64,000 nucleotides of DNA, taken from positions 39,777-103,776 of the forward strand of contig NZ_LQIT01000016.1 in NCBI RefSeq assembly GCF_001499965.1. The letters run 5' to 3'. The position numbers and the translations under genes are program-made. The number at the start of each line of letters is the position of its first letter. The first letter of the stretch is position 1. This DNA is from Mycobacterium sp. GA-2829 (GTDB lineage Bacteria > Actinomycetota > Actinomycetes > Mycobacteriales > Mycobacteriaceae). A model generated the notes under the pieces. That model saw only the letters and a program-made list of their open reading frames with translations. It was not told the DNA's origin and did not search any database. Below are positions 7,994 through 15,580 of this stretch, one piece after another.

Positions 7994-8818
7994 TCAGCCC
8001 ACGAACTCCCGCAGCGCGCGGGCCATCGCCTCCGGCTGGTCCTCGGGGATCAGCGTCCACGAGTCGTCGACGACCACCTTCCTCGCATCGGGGAACAGCG
8101 CCACCAACCGGTCGGCGTGCGCGAGCGGCATCATCCGGTCTTCGCGCGCCCACACCACCAGCACCGGACGGTCGAAACCCGCCAGCCCCGCGGACATTTC
8201 GAGCAGCCGCCCGCGTGAGGGCGAACCGGTCGCGAACTTGCCCAGATCACGGCGGATCTCGGCGCTCTCGACGGTGGGCCGGAACCACTCGTCGAACAGC
8301 GCGTCGGGCAACCCGGCTCGAGCCAACCCGCCGTATGCCTGCTTGCTGTGCCGGAAGAACCGGGTGCCCAGCATCCGGCTCAGCACCCAGACGCCGCCGG
8401 GCAGCCGACACAGCAGCGCGGCGGGCCGCGCGGGTTTGGGCGGGAAGTTGTCGAACGCCTCGCAGGAGGAGAGCACGAGCTTCGCGATCCTCTTGTCCCG
8501 CCCCTCGGTGATCACGAATTGCCCACCGCCCCAGTCGTTGAGGACCAGGGTCACGTCGGAGAGATCGAGCGCGTCGAGGAAGTCGGCGAGGATGTTCGCC
8601 ACCCCCGTCTGCGTGAGGTCGGCATCGGGATGCATCGGCACCGTGTGCGCGCCGAACGGCAACGTCGGGGTGATGCACCGATAGCCGCCCAGCAGTGGGA
8701 TGACCTTGCGCCACTGTCTGCCGTCCATGAGCAGACCGTGTCCGAACACCAGGACGGGACCGTCCCCGCCGGTGTCCTCGTAGTTGATGGATCCGGACGG
8801 TACGTCGACCGACGGCAT
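7994..8818 (-). CDS. Alpha/beta hydrolase with an Asp nucleophile
   Basis: A 274-residue alpha/beta-hydrolase. The oxyanion segment is VFGHGLLMDGRQW and the nucleophile elbow is LNDWGGG, placing Asp rather than Ser at the nucleophile, as in haloalkane dehalogenases and epoxide hydrolases. The acid loop is likely ARED. At the usual catalytic His position the sequence reads DDSWTLIPEDQP, with no His visible. It may therefore be inactive or use another base. ATG 8818 is chosen over GTG 8827 because an AGGAGG site sits at the right distance. Divergent from a TetR gene with a shared operator. Confidence 0.85.
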   Translation of the reverse strand: MPSVDVPSGSINYEDTGGDGPVLVFGHGLLMDGRQWRKVIPLLGGYRCITPTLPFGAHTVPMHPDADLTQTGVANILADFLDALDLSDVTLVLNDWGGGQFVITEGRDKRIAKLVLSSCEAFDNFPPKPARPAALLCRLPGGVWVLSRMLGTRFFRHSKQAYGGLARAGLPDALFDEWFRPTVESAEIRRDLGKFATGSPSRGRLLEMSAGLAGFDRPVLVVWAREDRMMPLAHADRLVALFPDARKVVVDDSWTLIPEDQPEAMARALREFVG

Positions 8819-8830
8819 ATCGGTCACCTC

Positions 8831-8848
8831 CTAGATAGATCGTTCTAG
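8831..8848. promoter_or_regulatory. Likely TetR operator between hydrolase and TetR genes
   Basis: CTAGA-N8-TCTAG is an inverted repeat in the intergenic region. It lies 13 nt upstream of the hydrolase start and 50 nt upstream of the tetR start. The reverse strand reads CTAGAACGATCTATCTAG, similar to sites recalled for LmrA/YxaF-type TetR regulators, to which the adjacent protein looks related. Confidence 0.55.
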
Positions 8849-8897
8849 TCAGGCCGACGATATGCTGTCGTGGCACGTCGAGCAAGAGGGAGATCCG

Positions 8898-9479
8898 ATG
8901 GCAGAGCCGAACACCAGGACCCGCATCCTCGACGCGACGGCCGAGCTGTACCGCCGTCAGGGCATGCCCGCCACCGGGCTCAAGCAGATCTCGGCCGCCG
9001 CACAGGCGCCGTTCGGCTCGATCTACCACCACTTCCCCGGCGGTAAGGAGGCCATCAGCGTCGAGGTCATCCGGAGGGAAGGCGTGCGGTACGGCGAGTT
9101 CGTCGGCGCACAGCTGTCGGACATCGATCCGCTCGACGGCATGGCGGAACTGTTCGCCAGGGCCGGTGCCGATCTCGCGGCGCAGGACTACAGCGAAGCA
9201 TGTTCGATCGAGACGATCGCGCTGGAGGTGGCGAGCACGAACGAGCGGCTGCGCGTCGAGGCCGCGGATGTGTTCGAGAGCTGGCTGACGGGCCTGGGCG
9301 CATGGTTCGGCCAACTCGACCTGTCGGAGGACGAGTGCCGCCGGTTGGCGATGATCACGCTGACCGCGCTCGAGGGCGCCTTCGTGCTGTGCCGCACGAT
9401 GCGCTCGGTCGAACCGATCGTCGCCGCCGGACACGGGGTGCAGGCGGCGGTGCACGCCGCGGTTCGAAACCACCCGTAA
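8898..9479 (+). CDS. TetR/AcrR family regulator (LmrA/YxaF-like)
   Basis: A 193-residue repressor. The helix-turn-helix is GLKQISAAAQAPFGSIYHHFPGGKEA; the FPGGK form is typical of the LmrA/YxaF branch. The ligand domain continues to RNHP. ATG 8898 follows a GGGAGA ribosome site; the GTG-type upstream extension is not needed. It probably represses the divergent Asp-nucleophile hydrolase. Confidence 0.88.
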   Translation: MAEPNTRTRILDATAELYRRQGMPATGLKQISAAAQAPFGSIYHHFPGGKEAISVEVIRREGVRYGEFVGAQLSDIDPLDGMAELFARAGADLAAQDYSEACSIETIALEVASTNERLRVEAADVFESWLTGLGAWFGQLDLSEDECRRLAMITLTALEGAFVLCRTMRSVEPIVAAGHGVQAAVHAAVRNHP

Positions 9480-9520
9480 CGGGCATCTACGGGGCATCCC
9501 CGACTTAGAGGAGTGTCCCC

Positions 9521-10339
9521 ATGTCCAGTCGGACCGTCGAACGCCGGTCGGCCGCGACGTTGTTGCTGCCGGTCGCAGTGAGTCTGGCGACGGCGGCCAC
9601 GCTGTTCGTCAACTACCTCGCCAACGGGTTGCCGATCAACGGACAGACCACCGGCGACGTCACCCGCCGCTTCGAGGTGTACTTCGTCCCGGCCGGCTAC
9701 GTGTTCTCGATCTGGAGCGTCATCTACCTCGGGCTGATCGCCTACAGCGTCTACCTCAGCCTGAGTTCCGCACGCGGACACCGCGACAGCGGCGCGGCCC
9801 GCGTGATCGCGCCCTGGTATCTCGTGACCGCCGTGGCCAACTGCACGTGGCTGTTCGCCTGGCACCACAACCGATTCCCGCTGAGCATGCTGTTGATGGT
9901 CGTGCTGCTGGGGTCGCTCATCGCCATCTACCGACTGCAGGCGATGCGGCCCGCCACCTCGCGGGTCGAGTTCTGGACGGTGCACATCCCGTTCCGCGTC
10001 TACCTGGGCTGGATCTCGGTGGCGACCATCGCCAACGCGACGATCACGCTCGACGATGCGGGTTGGTCCGGGTTCGGGCTCTCCGAACCGACGTGGGGCG
10101 CGATCATGGTGGTGGTCGCCGGCGCGCTCGGTTTGACGGTGGCGTACCTGCACCGCGACATCGCCTATGCGCTGGTGTTGATCTGGGCGCTGATCGGCAT
10201 CGCGGTGCGCCTGCACGAGTCGACCCCTGTGCTCGTCGCCTCGCTCACGGGTGCGGCGGCGCTGGCGGTGAGCGTGGTCGTGCTGGCTCAGCGCCGGAAT
10301 CGCGGCAGTTCGGTGGCCAGCTCGTCGAACACGGCCTGA
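9521..10339 (+). CDS. TspO/MBR-related (tryptophan-rich sensory) membrane protein
   Basis: A 272-residue polytopic membrane protein with about seven hydrophobic segments. PAGYVFSIWSVIYLGLIAY and the NCTWLFAWH stretch match the conserved TM motifs of TspO/MBR-related proteins, which bind porphyrins or heme. It is longer than classical TspO (about 160 residues), as is usual in this sub-branch. Start ATG 9521 follows GAGGAG. Its last 52 nt overlap the convergent heme oxygenase gene, which gives a possible tetrapyrrole theme. Confidence 0.7.
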   Translation: MSSRTVERRSAATLLLPVAVSLATAATLFVNYLANGLPINGQTTGDVTRRFEVYFVPAGYVFSIWSVIYLGLIAYSVYLSLSSARGHRDSGAARVIAPWYLVTAVANCTWLFAWHHNRFPLSMLLMVVLLGSLIAIYRLQAMRPATSRVEFWTVHIPFRVYLGWISVATIANATITLDDAGWSGFGLSEPTWGAIMVVVAGALGLTVAYLHRDIAYALVLIWALIGIAVRLHESTPVLVASLTGAAALAVSVVVLAQRRNRGSSVASSSNTA

Positions 10340-10938
10340 TTGAGGCCGAACGCGATCCGCACCTCGTCCACCACGCGGTCGACGTCGGCGGCGGCGAGAC
10401 CGAGACCGTCGAGGCGGTCGCGATACCGATCCTTGTACGGTTTGACCCGCATCGGGAATGCGTAGAAAGCCAAACCCGCACCGCGCAGGCCGAATTCGCG
10501 GTCGAGGATTCTGCCCATGGCCTGTCCGCCGGACAGGTCGCCGAGGTAGCGGGTGTAGTGGTGGGCGAGCACCGCACCGCCCCAGGACGCCTCGGCGATC
10601 CGGTCCCGATAGCGTTGCGCCGCCGGTGAATCGATGTCATGGCCGGCTCCCGGCGCCCAGTGCCGCAGGTCGGCGTCGATGGCCGGTAGCCGCTCGAGCG
10701 CCGGATCGTGGATCGCGGCCGCCAGTGGATCGGCGCGGTGGGCACGGACGGTGTCCTCGAGCGCCTCGTAGATCATCCGCAGCCGCAGCAGGTATTCGGC
10801 GTACCCCGCTGCGTTGACCCGGCCCGCGAGCAGTTCGGTCACGAAGGGTGACTGTTCGGCGGCGTCGTGTTCGCTTGCCGAACCCTCCTTCATCGCGACG
10901 GACAACGGCCGGATGGCCTCGGCGGTGCTCGGCCGCAT
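10288..10938 (-). CDS. Heme oxygenase (biliverdin-producing)
   Basis: A 216-residue HO-1/HmuO-type heme oxygenase. The proximal heme ligand is His24 in SASEHDAAEQSPF. The distal helix is HYTRYLGDLSGGQAMGR, with the flexible Gly-rich kink and conserved Asp. It opens heme to biliverdin, CO and iron, so it serves iron acquisition or heme detoxification. Its 3' end overlaps the convergent TspO-like gene by 52 nt. It is divergent from a TetR gene with a strong palindrome between them. Confidence 0.93.
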   Translation of the reverse strand: MRPSTAEAIRPLSVAMKEGSASEHDAAEQSPFVTELLAGRVNAAGYAEYLLRLRMIYEALEDTVRAHRADPLAAAIHDPALERLPAIDADLRHWAPGAGHDIDSPAAQRYRDRIAEASWGGAVLAHHYTRYLGDLSGGQAMGRILDREFGLRGAGLAFYAFPMRVKPYKDRYRDRLDGLGLAAADVDRVVDEVRIAFGLNQAVFDELATELPRFRR

Positions 10939-10997
10939 GGTGGCTCCAGTGGTCGGCGGACGGGTGGGCGTCGGACGTCAGCCTAGCGGCCGCATAG

Positions 10998-11013
10998 CAG
11001 AGCACCTGCTCTG
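10998..11013. promoter_or_regulatory. Perfect palindromic operator between heme oxygenase and TetR genes
   Basis: CAGAGCA-CC-TGCTCTG is a perfect 7-2-7 inverted repeat, 14 nt before the tetR GTG start and 60 nt before the heme oxygenase start. Position and symmetry fit autoregulation by the adjacent TetR and possible control of heme oxygenase. Confidence 0.65.
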
Positions 11014-11026
11014 TTATTGTGCGTGC

Positions 11027-11650
11027 GTGCCCCGCCCACGCGTCATCGACCTCGACCCCTTGCTGGATGCGGCAGAGCAGCTGGCTGCCGAGTCGGGGCC
11101 GCGCGCGGTGACCATCCGCGCGCTGTCTGCCCGCACGGAGGTGTCCAACGGGGCGATCTACCACGCCTTCGGATCGCGCGGCGGCCTGCTGGGCCGGGTC
11201 TGGCTGCGCGCTGCCCGGCGGTACCTCGACGAGCAGCGAAAAGCGCTCGACGCGAACACCTCCGCGGTGGAAGCCGTGGTCGCGGCGGCGGACTGCCCCG
11301 CCACATTCCTCGATCGTCACCCCGCCTCGGCGCGCTACCTGCTCGCGCTGTCCCGCGACGAGTTGCTCGGGTCCGGCGAACTTCCCGCCCCGCTGGCCGA
11401 CGAACTGCGAACCCTCGACGCCGAACTCACCGCGCTGCTGGTCGACCTGACCGAACGCATGTGGGGCCGTCGCGACCGGAACGCGGTCGCGGCGATCCGC
11501 ACGTGTGTGGTCGAACTCCCGACGGCCCTGCTCATCCACGGGCCTCAGCCACCCGGCCTGGCCGCCCGCGAACGCCTGGCCGCCGCGGTCCGCGCGGTGC
11601 TGGCGCTCACTCCGCCGACACCGAAACCGACAGTGAAGGAACCGATATGA
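11027..11650 (+). CDS. TetR family regulator
   Basis: A 207-residue TetR repressor starting at GTG 11027. The helix-turn-helix is TIRALSARTEVSNGAIYHAFGSRGG. Its stop overlaps the next gene's start (ATGA at 11647-11650), so it is translated together with the hotdog protein. It lies directly after the 7-2-7 palindrome. Likely targets are its own operon and the divergent heme oxygenase gene. Confidence 0.88.
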   Translation: MPRPRVIDLDPLLDAAEQLAAESGPRAVTIRALSARTEVSNGAIYHAFGSRGGLLGRVWLRAARRYLDEQRKALDANTSAVEAVVAAADCPATFLDRHPASARYLLALSRDELLGSGELPAPLADELRTLDAELTALLVDLTERMWGRRDRNAVAAIRTCVVELPTALLIHGPQPPGLAARERLAAAVRAVLALTPPTPKPTVKEPI

Positions 11651-12126
11651 CCGCCCCCGTCAGCCCCAACCTCAAGATCTGGAACACCCTGCGGAAGGTC
11701 CCGCTGGGGAAGTGGTTCTTCAGCCAGGCGGTGTGCGTCAAGGCCCCGTTCTTCCGGACCGTCCACCCGACCGTCGAGGAACTCCGCGCCGGCTACTGCC
11801 GGGCAACGGCGCCGAATCGGCGCGGGGTGCACAACCATCTGGGATCGTTCCACGCGATCGCCTCGTGCAACATGGCGGAACTGGCCGGCGGTTTGATGAC
11901 CGACGCCACGGTGCCCGCCACGCACCGGTGGATCCCGGTCGGGATGACCGTCGAGTACAAGACGCAGGCGCGGACCGCGGTCACGGCCACCGCGCGGCTG
12001 GACTCGATCCCCGAATTCGACGACGCGCCAGTCGAACTCGTCGTTCCCGTCGAGATCAGCGACGCCGAGGGCACCGTCTTCGTGACCGCCCGCATCACGA
12101 TGCGGGTCTCACCCAAGCGCCGCTAG
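11647..12126 (+). CDS. Hotdog-fold protein (DUF4442 type)
   Basis: A 159-residue single hotdog domain. The segment PNRRGVHNHLGSFHAIASCNMAELAGGLM matches the DUF4442/YiiD-C type, related to acyl-CoA thioesterases, with the central helix after NHLGSFH. The substrate is unknown, but an acyl-thioester is likely. Coupled to the upstream TetR by ATGA. Its last 4 nt overlap the convergent SCO6745-type gene. Confidence 0.8.
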   Translation: MTAPVSPNLKIWNTLRKVPLGKWFFSQAVCVKAPFFRTVHPTVEELRAGYCRATAPNRRGVHNHLGSFHAIASCNMAELAGGLMTDATVPATHRWIPVGMTVEYKTQARTAVTATARLDSIPEFDDAPVELVVPVEISDAEGTVFVTARITMRVSPKRR

Positions 12127-12881
12127 CTCGGGACGTTGATCTTCAGCGTCGCCAGCGCGGCGGCACTGAGCCGGGCGAGCTCCTCAACCTCCGCTGAAAT
12201 CAGTGAGGCAGAGAACAACTCGGTCATCCGCCGGTTCGTCGCCGCCTCGGCGTCGTCGTAGCGGTCCTTCTTGCCCGCGCCATCGGCGAACGGCTCCGGC
12301 CAGCCGAACATCGCGGCGTACTTCGGCCCTTTGTTGAGCATGTGCGCCTCGATCGGCGTGATGCCCGACAGCGACAGGGCGTTGAAGTGCAGCCCGGCGC
12401 GCAACTCCCGCAGCACGAACATCACCTGCAGCGTCCGGGCGGGGGTGTCGTCGGCGAGCGGCATCGCCCGCCAGCCCGCGTACAGCGGCAGCCCGGCGAT
12501 CGGTGTTGCCGCGATCAGCTTCTCCCCCAGCTCGGCGATACGCGCCAAACCGTCTGCGCCGCTGAGGTACTTGCGGCCGAAATCGGCGGTCTGGTCCCAG
12601 TACACCTGCGACGCACCGGCCGCCCCGCGCACCTTGACGCCCTCCTCCCACAGCGCCGCCAACCCCGTCGGCTCGAACACCGCGAACACCGCGGCGACCG
12701 TCGCGCCGGTGGCTTCGCCCAGGACACCGCCGCGGCCGGCGACGTAGCCCGCGAGCGGGTTCTCGTAGCCGGCGGCCACGCTCGCGCCGTAGGTCTCCGG
12801 ATGCAGCATGAACACCGCGACGGCCTTCTCGATGGCCGCGCCGGCGGTCGCGACAGCGTCGGTGATGTCGGAACTGGTCAT
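12123..12881 (-). CDS. SCO6745 family protein
   Basis: A 252-residue soluble helical protein. The start ATG 12881 gives MTSSDITDAVATAGAAIEK. It resembles the actinobacterial SCO6745 family, whose members are often described as helix-turn-helix-like, with conserved GYENPLAGYVAGRGGVLGEAT and GWRAMPLADD stretches. No catalytic motif is evident and the function is unknown. Confidence 0.65.
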   Translation of the reverse strand: MTSSDITDAVATAGAAIEKAVAVFMLHPETYGASVAAGYENPLAGYVAGRGGVLGEATGATVAAVFAVFEPTGLAALWEEGVKVRGAAGASQVYWDQTADFGRKYLSGADGLARIAELGEKLIAATPIAGLPLYAGWRAMPLADDTPARTLQVMFVLRELRAGLHFNALSLSGITPIEAHMLNKGPKYAAMFGWPEPFADGAGKKDRYDDAEAATNRRMTELFSASLISAEVEELARLSAAALATLKINVPS

Positions 12882-13198
12882 ATCGAGAGGGTAGGGCACA
12901 GCTCCGTCTAGGCACCCTCGCTGTTGGTGCACGATCAGGAGCGCTCACCGCTCGTAAACGTGCACAAGTCGCCGTACAGCCCGTAGCCCGCATCCCGGTC
13001 GCTGGTCTCCGAGACGATCCCCCGGCTCCGAGGACGCGCCAAGTTCGACCTCGAGATCGTGGGGAGGACCATCGTCGAGGTGCTTCGAGTGCCGCCCGGC
13101 GGCTGGTGCGGGGCGCCCGTTGAGTCTGCGAGGTCGCACGGTCGCCGTATGAGTCATCCCGCACACATCGGGTACACCGCGGAACACAAGGAGGTGTC
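12882..13198. other. Intergenic stretch with no recognisable gene
   Basis: This 317-nt gap has short open stretches on both strands but none with a ribosome site and a family match. A minus-strand reading around 12940-13030 contains DAGYGLYGDLCTFTSGER, which looks protein-like but has no start or partner. With the SDR remnant that follows, the area looks like degraded coding DNA. Confidence 0.4.
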
Positions 13199-13423
13199 GT
13201 GAAAGAGGTGTGGGAAGTCGTCGTGGCAGATCTCTACGACCGAGGCGATCCGAGCAACGGTGCAGAAGAGCGATCCCTCGTCCAGAGCTCGGAGGGCGAG
13301 GCGCGGCGTGTATTTGCCGACAGGACAGCCGAAGCTTCCGAGCATGGGCATCAGTACGTGAAATTGCGATGCAACGGCAAGGACGTTGAGTCGTGGCCAC
13401 AGGCCACCGGGTGGACTGTCTAG
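13199..13423 (+). CDS. Small hypothetical protein
   Basis: A 74-residue acidic protein starting at GTG 13199 behind a strong AAGGAGG site with a 5-nt spacer. Ribosome site and codon composition support a real gene. No Cys cluster, membrane segment or helix-turn-helix is visible. The end, KLRCNGKDVESWPQATGWTV, is not recognised. It lies antisense to a stretch following the SDR remnant. Confidence 0.55.
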   Translation: MKEVWEVVVADLYDRGDPSNGAEERSLVQSSEGEARRVFADRTAEASEHGHQYVKLRCNGKDVESWPQATGWTV

Positions 13424-13427
13424 CGCG

Positions 13428-13654
13428 GACTGCCCGAAGTCGGGACAGTCAGTCGCGTCGTGGTTGTACCCGGTGAGCAGCATGTGGCCGGCGTCGACGA
13501 CGAGCATGTGGCCGGTCACGCGCTTGGCCAGGTGCGAATCCAGGAACACCGCGGCGTCGGCGACCTCACCGAGCTCCAGCAGCGCCACGCCCTTGGTGGG
13601 GTTGAAGTGCTTGGCGCCCTGGCGAGCAGAACCCTGTGAAGAGGTAGTCGTGCC
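13428..13654 (-). pseudogene. C-terminal remnant of an SDR dehydrogenase
   Basis: The minus-strand frame reads GAKHFNPTKGVALLELGEVA then DAAVFLDSHLAKRVTGHMLV and VDAGHMLL. This matches the last 60 residues of classical SDR enzymes (GEVADAAVFLAS, VTGxxLxVDAG). The Rossmann core and the Tyr-x3-Lys site are absent upstream, and the frame runs on without a stop into unrelated sequence. It is a truncated gene tail. Confidence 0.55.
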
Positions 13655-13737
13655 GGTGTGACAGTGACAACGCCTGGCCGGTTCTCGGGGCTTTCGGTCA
13701 GGGAATATCTCGCTGCGTCGCAGTCGTTGGTGGCGGG

Positions 13738-14166
13738 GTGACCGAACACGCAGAGCTGAGCCCCACCGACTGGGTCCGTGATCAGACCCAGCGCATCCTC
13801 GAACAAGGCACCACCGATGGCGTCGAGGTCTTCGACCGCCCGGTCGTCCTGTTCACCACCACCGGCGCCCAGTCCGGCAAGAAGCGGTACGTCCCGCTCA
13901 TGCGGGTCGAGGAGAACGGTCGCTACGCGATGGTCGCGTCCAAGGGCGGCGACCCCAAGCACCCGAGCTGGTACTTCAACGTCAAGGCGAACCCCTCGGT
14001 GACGGTCCAGGACGGGGACACGGTCTTCGAGGGCGTCGCCCGCGAGATCGGGGGCGACGAACGGGAGCACTGGTGGGCGCTCGCCGTCGCCGCGTATCCG
14101 CCCTACGCCGAGTACCAGACCAAGACGTCGCGGCAGATTCCCGTGTTCCTCGTCGACCCGGTCTAG
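13738..14166 (+). CDS. Ddn-like deazaflavin (F420)-dependent nitroreductase family protein
   Basis: A 142-residue split-barrel protein of the mycobacterial nitroreductase/deazaflavin-dependent family. The conserved pattern is VVLFTTTGAQSGKKRYVPLM, then GDPKHPSWYFNVKANP and the AAYPPYAEYQTKTSR tail. It binds F420 and probably reduces quinones or other small acceptors. Start GTG 13738. Its stop overlaps by 4 nt that of the convergent aldo/keto reductase. Confidence 0.9.
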   Translation: MTEHAELSPTDWVRDQTQRILEQGTTDGVEVFDRPVVLFTTTGAQSGKKRYVPLMRVEENGRYAMVASKGGDPKHPSWYFNVKANPSVTVQDGDTVFEGVAREIGGDEREHWWALAVAAYPPYAEYQTKTSRQIPVFLVDPV

Positions 14167-15017
14167 ATATCCAGGTCGGCCGGCAGCTCGATGTCGGCCA
14201 CGGCCAGGTTCTCCTCGAGATGCGCGAGCGAGGAGGTGCCCGGGATCAGCAGCACGTTGGGCGCCACGTTCAGCGTCCACGCCAGTGCGATCTGCGCCGG
14301 GGTGCGGTTCAGTTCGGCCGCAACACGTTTGATCGTCGGATGTCCCAGTACCGGGTTGTCGGCGACGAATGCCGACCCCAGCGGGAAGAACGGCACGAAC
14401 GCGATGTTCCGCTCGATGCACAGGTCGAGCACCGGCTGGGCGCTCCGCTCGGCGAGGTTGTACGCGTTCTGCACGCACACGATCTCGGCGCGCTCCAGCG
14501 CGATCTCGAGGTGGGCGCGGGAGATGTTGCTCAGCCCGATTCCGGCGATCAGACCCTCGTCGCGGGCGGCGACCATCGCGTCGAGTTGCCGGTCGAACAG
14601 CGCACGGTCGACCGCGGCACCGCCCGCCTCGTCACCGAACACCCGCAGGTTCACCGCCGCGAGCCGGTCGACACCCAGGGTCGCCAGGTTGGCCTCGATG
14701 TCGCGCCGCAACTCGTCGGGTTCCTGGGCCGGCAGCCAGTTGGCCTGATCGTCGCGCACGGCGCCGACCTTGCTGACCAGCGCCAGGTTCTCCGGGTACG
14801 GATGCAGCGCCTCGCGGATCAGTTCGTTGGAGACGTTCGGCCCGTAGAACTGGGCGGTGTCGATGTGGTCGACACCGAGTTCGACCGCGCGGCGCAGCAC
14901 CGCGAGCGCCTGGTCGTGGTCGCGGGGCGGCCCGAACACACCGGGGCCGGGCAGCTGCATGGCGCCGAAGCCGACGCGTCGCACGGTGAAGCGGCCGAGG
15001 GGGAACGTCTTCGACAT
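14163..15017 (-). CDS. Aldo/keto reductase
   Basis: A 284-residue TIM-barrel NADPH oxidoreductase. It carries DHIDTAQFYGPN with catalytic Asp and Tyr, the Lys in ALVSKVGA, and the phosphate-binding LLIPGTSSLAHLEENL near the C-terminus. At the usual catalytic His of the HxxD loop the sequence reads VNLRVFGD, so the tetrad is altered, as in several bacterial members. Divergent from a MarR gene, which probably controls it. Confidence 0.9.
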   Translation of the reverse strand: MSKTFPLGRFTVRRVGFGAMQLPGPGVFGPPRDHDQALAVLRRAVELGVDHIDTAQFYGPNVSNELIREALHPYPENLALVSKVGAVRDDQANWLPAQEPDELRRDIEANLATLGVDRLAAVNLRVFGDEAGGAAVDRALFDRQLDAMVAARDEGLIAGIGLSNISRAHLEIALERAEIVCVQNAYNLAERSAQPVLDLCIERNIAFVPFFPLGSAFVADNPVLGHPTIKRVAAELNRTPAQIALAWTLNVAPNVLLIPGTSSLAHLEENLAVADIELPADLDI

Positions 15018-15049
15018 GGCGGAGCCTTTCGTAGTTACTTCGGTCTCTA

Positions 15050-15084
15050 ACTATCTGTCATCAAACTATATGAAGGCTGATAGT
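15050..15084. promoter_or_regulatory. Candidate MarR operator region
   Basis: In the 96-nt divergent gap, ACTATC (15050-15055) and GATAGT (15079-15084) form an inverted pair around a second AACTATATGA element. The AT-rich promoters and repeated ACTAT/ATAGT half-sites fit MarR control of both genes. Confidence 0.45.
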
Positions 15085-15113
15085 CTGGTCAACCGATTCC
15101 GAGGAGTTTTTCC

Positions 15114-15557
15114 GTGTCCGACCAGCAAGCGACTGACCGAAACGCGGCCGCCGCGCTCGCCGACGCGTTCGGCCGTGCGGCCAAGTCGGTGGTCCGGACC
15201 TTCGACGAGCGCCTCGGCGACAGCGGCGTGTCCACTCCCCGCTCCAAACTCCTCTCCGAGATCGAACGGATGCAACCGGTCCGGTCCGCGGAGGTCGCGC
15301 GGGCCGTGGGCGTCACCCAGGCCACCGCCTCCAGTCTGGTGGACGCGCTGGTGCGGGAAGGTCTGGTCGCCCGCGCACCCGACCCCGACGACCGCCGCGC
15401 CGTGCGGTTGACCACCACTGTCGCCGGCCGGGAGCAGGCCCGCGCCTGGCGGGGGCAGTACACCGAGGCCGCGCACGCGATGTTCTCGTGCCTCGATCCC
15501 GACGAGGTCCGGCAGCTCACCGCGCTGCTGACCAAGCTCGGCGACGGCCTGGCCTGA
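15114..15557 (+). CDS. MarR family transcriptional regulator
   Basis: A 147-residue winged-helix regulator. The recognition region is SAEVARAVGVTQATASSLVDALVREGLV and the wing is DPDDRRAVRLTTT, typical of MarR. Start GTG 15114 follows CGAGGAG. Expected to act as a dimer on the ACTATC/GATAGT sites and to control the divergent aldo/keto reductase. Confidence 0.9.
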   Translation: MSDQQATDRNAAAALADAFGRAAKSVVRTFDERLGDSGVSTPRSKLLSEIERMQPVRSAEVARAVGVTQATASSLVDALVREGLVARAPDPDDRRAVRLTTTVAGREQARAWRGQYTEAAHAMFSCLDPDEVRQLTALLTKLGDGLA

Positions 15558-15580
15558 CCCGCCGGTTACTGTGTGAATTC

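Noticed and set aside
12184..13164. A 326-codon minus-strand frame spanning the SCO6745 gene and the gap upstream
   Set aside because: Out of frame with the recognised protein and Arg-rich; shadow.
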